From: Vigna angularis
Lineage: Eukaryota > Streptophyta > Magnoliopsida > Fabales > Fabaceae
Assembly: GCF_016808095.1 (NCBI RefSeq)
Contig: NC_068972.1
Location: 41,509,029-41,573,028 of the forward strand
Length of the DNA stretch: 64,000 nt
Direction of reading: 5' to 3'
Positions within the stretch are counted from its first letter, which is position 1. Each line of letters begins with the position of its first letter. The notes under the pieces were generated by a model. The model made no database searches, was not told the DNA's origin, and was given only the letters and a program-made list of their open reading frames with translations. The translations under genes and the position numbers were made by a program. Shown here in pieces: positions 61,898-64,000 of this stretch.

Positions 61898-63133
61898 TTA
61901 CTTTATATCAGGAATCCAAGCATATTTTCCATTTGGAACATCAAAATGTTTAATTCTACATTTGTTAGAAGTGTGCCCCTTTTTCATACAATAAAAGCAT
62001 GTGACAACATTTGGGTTTCTATAAGACATAGTTCCTTTTTCAACCCATACCCTACGGGTTCTTTTAATTTGGTTCTTACTTTTAAAAACACTTTTGTTTT
62101 TATAAACCTTTTTAACAGTTATAGGCATTTCAACATTATTATTTCCAGTTGCAACTTCAAGAAGATTTTCAAGAATATCAATATCAAGCATATGACTCTT
62201 ACATGAAAGACATTCAACAGGATGTTCAACATTTGAAGACTCTTTCATTTCCAAGTTGCAAATTTTATTTCTCAAACTTACTTCCTCATCTAATGCCTTC
62301 TCATATTTAATTCGCAATTCTTTAAATTCCTTTTTCAAATTTTTATGAGCAACATTCAATTTTTCAGATTCATCAAGCAATTCAAGAAAAGCCTTTTGTA
62401 CATCAAATTCACTAGATTCAGAATTAGAACAACTTACTTGGCTTGCAGTGTCATCAACATTAGATGTCAAACATAAGTTTGTTTCTTCAACAGAATCACT
62501 TGAACTACTTGAGTCATTATCAACCCAAGCAATGTGAACCTTCTTCTTTTTGTGAAATTTCTTGATAATTGGACAAACGACTTTTATATGGCCTCTTTCA
62601 CCACATCCATAACATTTAAAGCTTGATGAGGAGCCTTGATTGTCCTTCTTTTTCTTCAAGAGTTGGCTTTTAGATGATTCATTTCTGGCCATTAAGCATA
62701 GATTTTCTTGTTCATTTGAATTGTTTGAGCTTGAGGAGCTTGAATCAGACAACGTCAACTTAACAACATCTATGACTTTATCATGAGTGACTCTTAAAAA
62801 TTCCCACATTTCCTGAGCACTTTCATAAACAGAAACTTTGAAAAAATCATCAAGGGTTAGTGCAGATAAAATTATGTTCCTAGCCCTAACATCATATTGT
62901 GCCATTCTATTTTCATCCATAGTCCACTGTAAAAATGGTTTTTCTACCTGCATATCATTTACAAAAATAGTGGGAACAATTGGTCCATTCATAACAACTT
63001 CCCAAATACCCCTGTCAATAGACTCCAAAAATATTTGCATTCTTATTTTCCAAAACGCATAATTTTCCCCCGTAAACAAAGGAGGTCTATCAATAGAAGC
63101 ACCCTCAGCATAAACTTGGTTATGACCGCCCAT
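61898..63133 (-). CDS. Copia Gag protein with two CCHC knuckles
   Basis: 411 residues from ATG 63133, 32 bp downstream of the primer-binding site; the frame is open further upstream but only through PBS and LTR sequence. The N-terminal half has the copia Gag signature (PPLFTGENYAFWKIRMQIF near residue 18, then an IWEVV block and AQEMWEFL). A zinc knuckle CYGCGERGHIKVVC lies mid-protein, followed by serine-rich acidic stretches, a predicted coiled coil (LNVAHKNLKKEFKELRIKYE and following) and a second CCHC (CFYCMKKGHTSNKC) near the C-terminus. It ends WIPDIK and a stop, without continuing into protease. Two knuckles separated by a coiled coil is unusual for a simple Gag. Known role of the family: capsid assembly and RNA packaging. 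The frame is intact, so a product is plausible. Confidence 0.88.
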   Translation of the reverse strand: MGGHNQVYAEGASIDRPPLFTGENYAFWKIRMQIFLESIDRGIWEVVMNGPIVPTIFVNDMQVEKPFLQWTMDENRMAQYDVRARNIILSALTLDDFFKVSVYESAQEMWEFLRVTHDKVIDVVKLTLSDSSSSSSNNSNEQENLCLMARNESSKSQLLKKKKDNQGSSSSFKCYGCGERGHIKVVCPIIKKFHKKKKVHIAWVDNDSSSSSDSVEETNLCLTSNVDDTASQVSCSNSESSEFDVQKAFLELLDESEKLNVAHKNLKKEFKELRIKYEKALDEEVSLRNKICNLEMKESSNVEHPVECLSCKSHMLDIDILENLLEVATGNNNVEMPITVKKVYKNKSVFKSKNQIKRTRRVWVEKGTMSYRNPNVVTCFYCMKKGHTSNKCRIKHFDVPNGKYAWIPDIK

Positions 63134-63164
63134 TTTCGAAAAATTTGAAAAACTATCAAAGCAA

Positions 63165-63177
63165 GCTCTGATACCAA
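63165..63177 (-). other. Primer-binding site, initiator-Met tRNA type
   Basis: Minus strand TTGGTATCAGAGC directly after the 5' LTR, the classic plant copia primer site. Confidence 0.85.
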
Positions 63178-64000
63178 TGGTTGGAACAATCGGTACCGTT
63201 ATAGAGTCGCGCAGCGGAATAAAATATTTTGAAAACGTGTTACGGTCACAAATCAAGTTTCGATGGTCCGTTTTAGAAAAACAATTTTCTTAGAGAAAAT
63301 TTATCAAACAGTTGATGTGCATAAAACAATAAAAAGAGTAGGGAGTAGAAAAATTGATACACTGGATTTTTATCCTGGTTCGATTCAAAAGAATCTACGT
63401 CCAGTTGTTAATCACTATAAAAAGTGATTAACGTTTTCACTAAAATCAGTTTCACCAATTACAATAAGAGTGAAAAAAAAAACAGAGAGATAAAACCTTC
63501 CTTCGACGAACGAACCGGAAGATGACCACCTTGCCAACTCGAAGAGAACCGCTCCGACTATCGACACACGAAACGCGAGCTTCTCCTATTCACGAGACCA
63601 GGCAAAGCACTTGAACTAGCTTTTTAGAACTTCCTCAGACAAACTGTATTCTCAAAAAGCTCACTGTTATTCTTAGAGTTTTGGAAGAACTTTATATAGC
63701 TCACTATTCTGAATTCGCAAAGATGAATTATAACTGCCACAGATAATCGATTATCAAAAGTGATAATCGATTATTAAAGTCCGTTACAGGGTTTTCAAAA
63801 TGTAATAATCGATTATATGATGTGATAATCGATTATTCCTGTATGACTCTGTGATAATCGATTATTGTCATTCCATAATAGATTATTGCAGTTAAAAATG
63901 CAAGTTTACAAAGTTTACAAGAATTTCCTACTACATTTAATTTCTACAAATTGCTTTTAACTAATTCTAATATCTTCTTCAACTAAAACTTCTTGCAGCA
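63178..64000 (-). repeat. 5' LTR of the copia element (partial)
   Basis: Plus-strand start TGGTTGGAACAATCGG; matches 60274-61097 throughout and leaves the window before its other end. Confidence 0.88.

Larger units (their letters stand above)
60274..64000 (-). mobile_element. Gag-only Ty1/copia element, right LTR truncated by window
   Basis: Reads on the minus strand. The LTR at 60274-61147 is the 3' LTR and the one from 63178 is the 5' LTR, running off the window by an estimated 50 bp. Between them lie only 2.03 kb: PBS (63165-63177), gag, a noncoding stretch and purine tracts. Protease, integrase and reverse transcriptase are absent, so it is non-autonomous. The visible LTR parts differ at only about six places by eye, so it is young. 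The left flanking pentamer is GTTTT (60269-60273); its partner lies outside the window. It is inserted in the coding exon of the INTS7-like gene. Confidence 0.88.

Overview
The window is plant nuclear DNA from a legume, most likely a Vigna- or Phaseolus-type genome. Grounds: very AT-rich spacers with long (TA)n tracts, GT-AG introns, divergent NF-YC genes, LTR retrotransposons with GC-rich CGTCCGCCC minisatellites, and MULE-type elements with GGGTTAAATATG ends. The genus is inferred and not proven.

Layout. 1-13.3 kb is gene-poor: a long-TIR element (1691-2682), a solo LTR with a perfect target-site duplication (4106-6361), a weak unidentified spliced gene end (8059-8570) and a diverged solo LTR (10761-13305). 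13.3-41.6 kb is a degraded tandem family of NF-YC genes. Three intact single-exon coding regions (17033-17782, 21591-22283, 40905-41636) each lie behind a leader exon and intron. At least seven further copies of the leader-exon module lack any coding exon. Later insertions split the array: a TRIM (15678-16061), solo LTRs (23548-25316, 30380-31356, 35803-38462), MULE-like elements (28989-29286, 33283-34891), a foldback element (25709-26207) and two TIR elements sitting inside (TA)n tracts (19097-19351, 31494-32612).

43.8-56.3 kb is a retrotransposon nest. A young, complete 10.5-kb Ty3/gypsy element of the Tat type (44546-55010, TSD GTTTC) carries gag-pol with dual RNase H domains, one in-frame stop at the start of the integrase core, a tandem array, and an antisense two-exon gene. 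It is inserted into an older, reversed Tat-like element. That older element's only visible LTR (55583-55940) has a polypurine tract on one side and a primer-binding site on the other, the signature of tandemly joined elements.

56.8-60.3 kb holds four exons of an ARM-repeat gene resembling Integrator complex subunit 7. Its first exons are not visible upstream, and its coding sequence is cut at 60273 by a gag-only Ty1/copia derivative (60274 to beyond the window end). That element carries paired TAATCGATTA palindromes spaced about 20 bp apart.

Functionally the host content is small: CCAAT-box transcription-factor subunits and one broken RNA-processing subunit gene. Nearly everything else is mobile DNA, its solo-LTR remains and microsatellites. 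Alignments were done by eye, so counts of differences are approximate.
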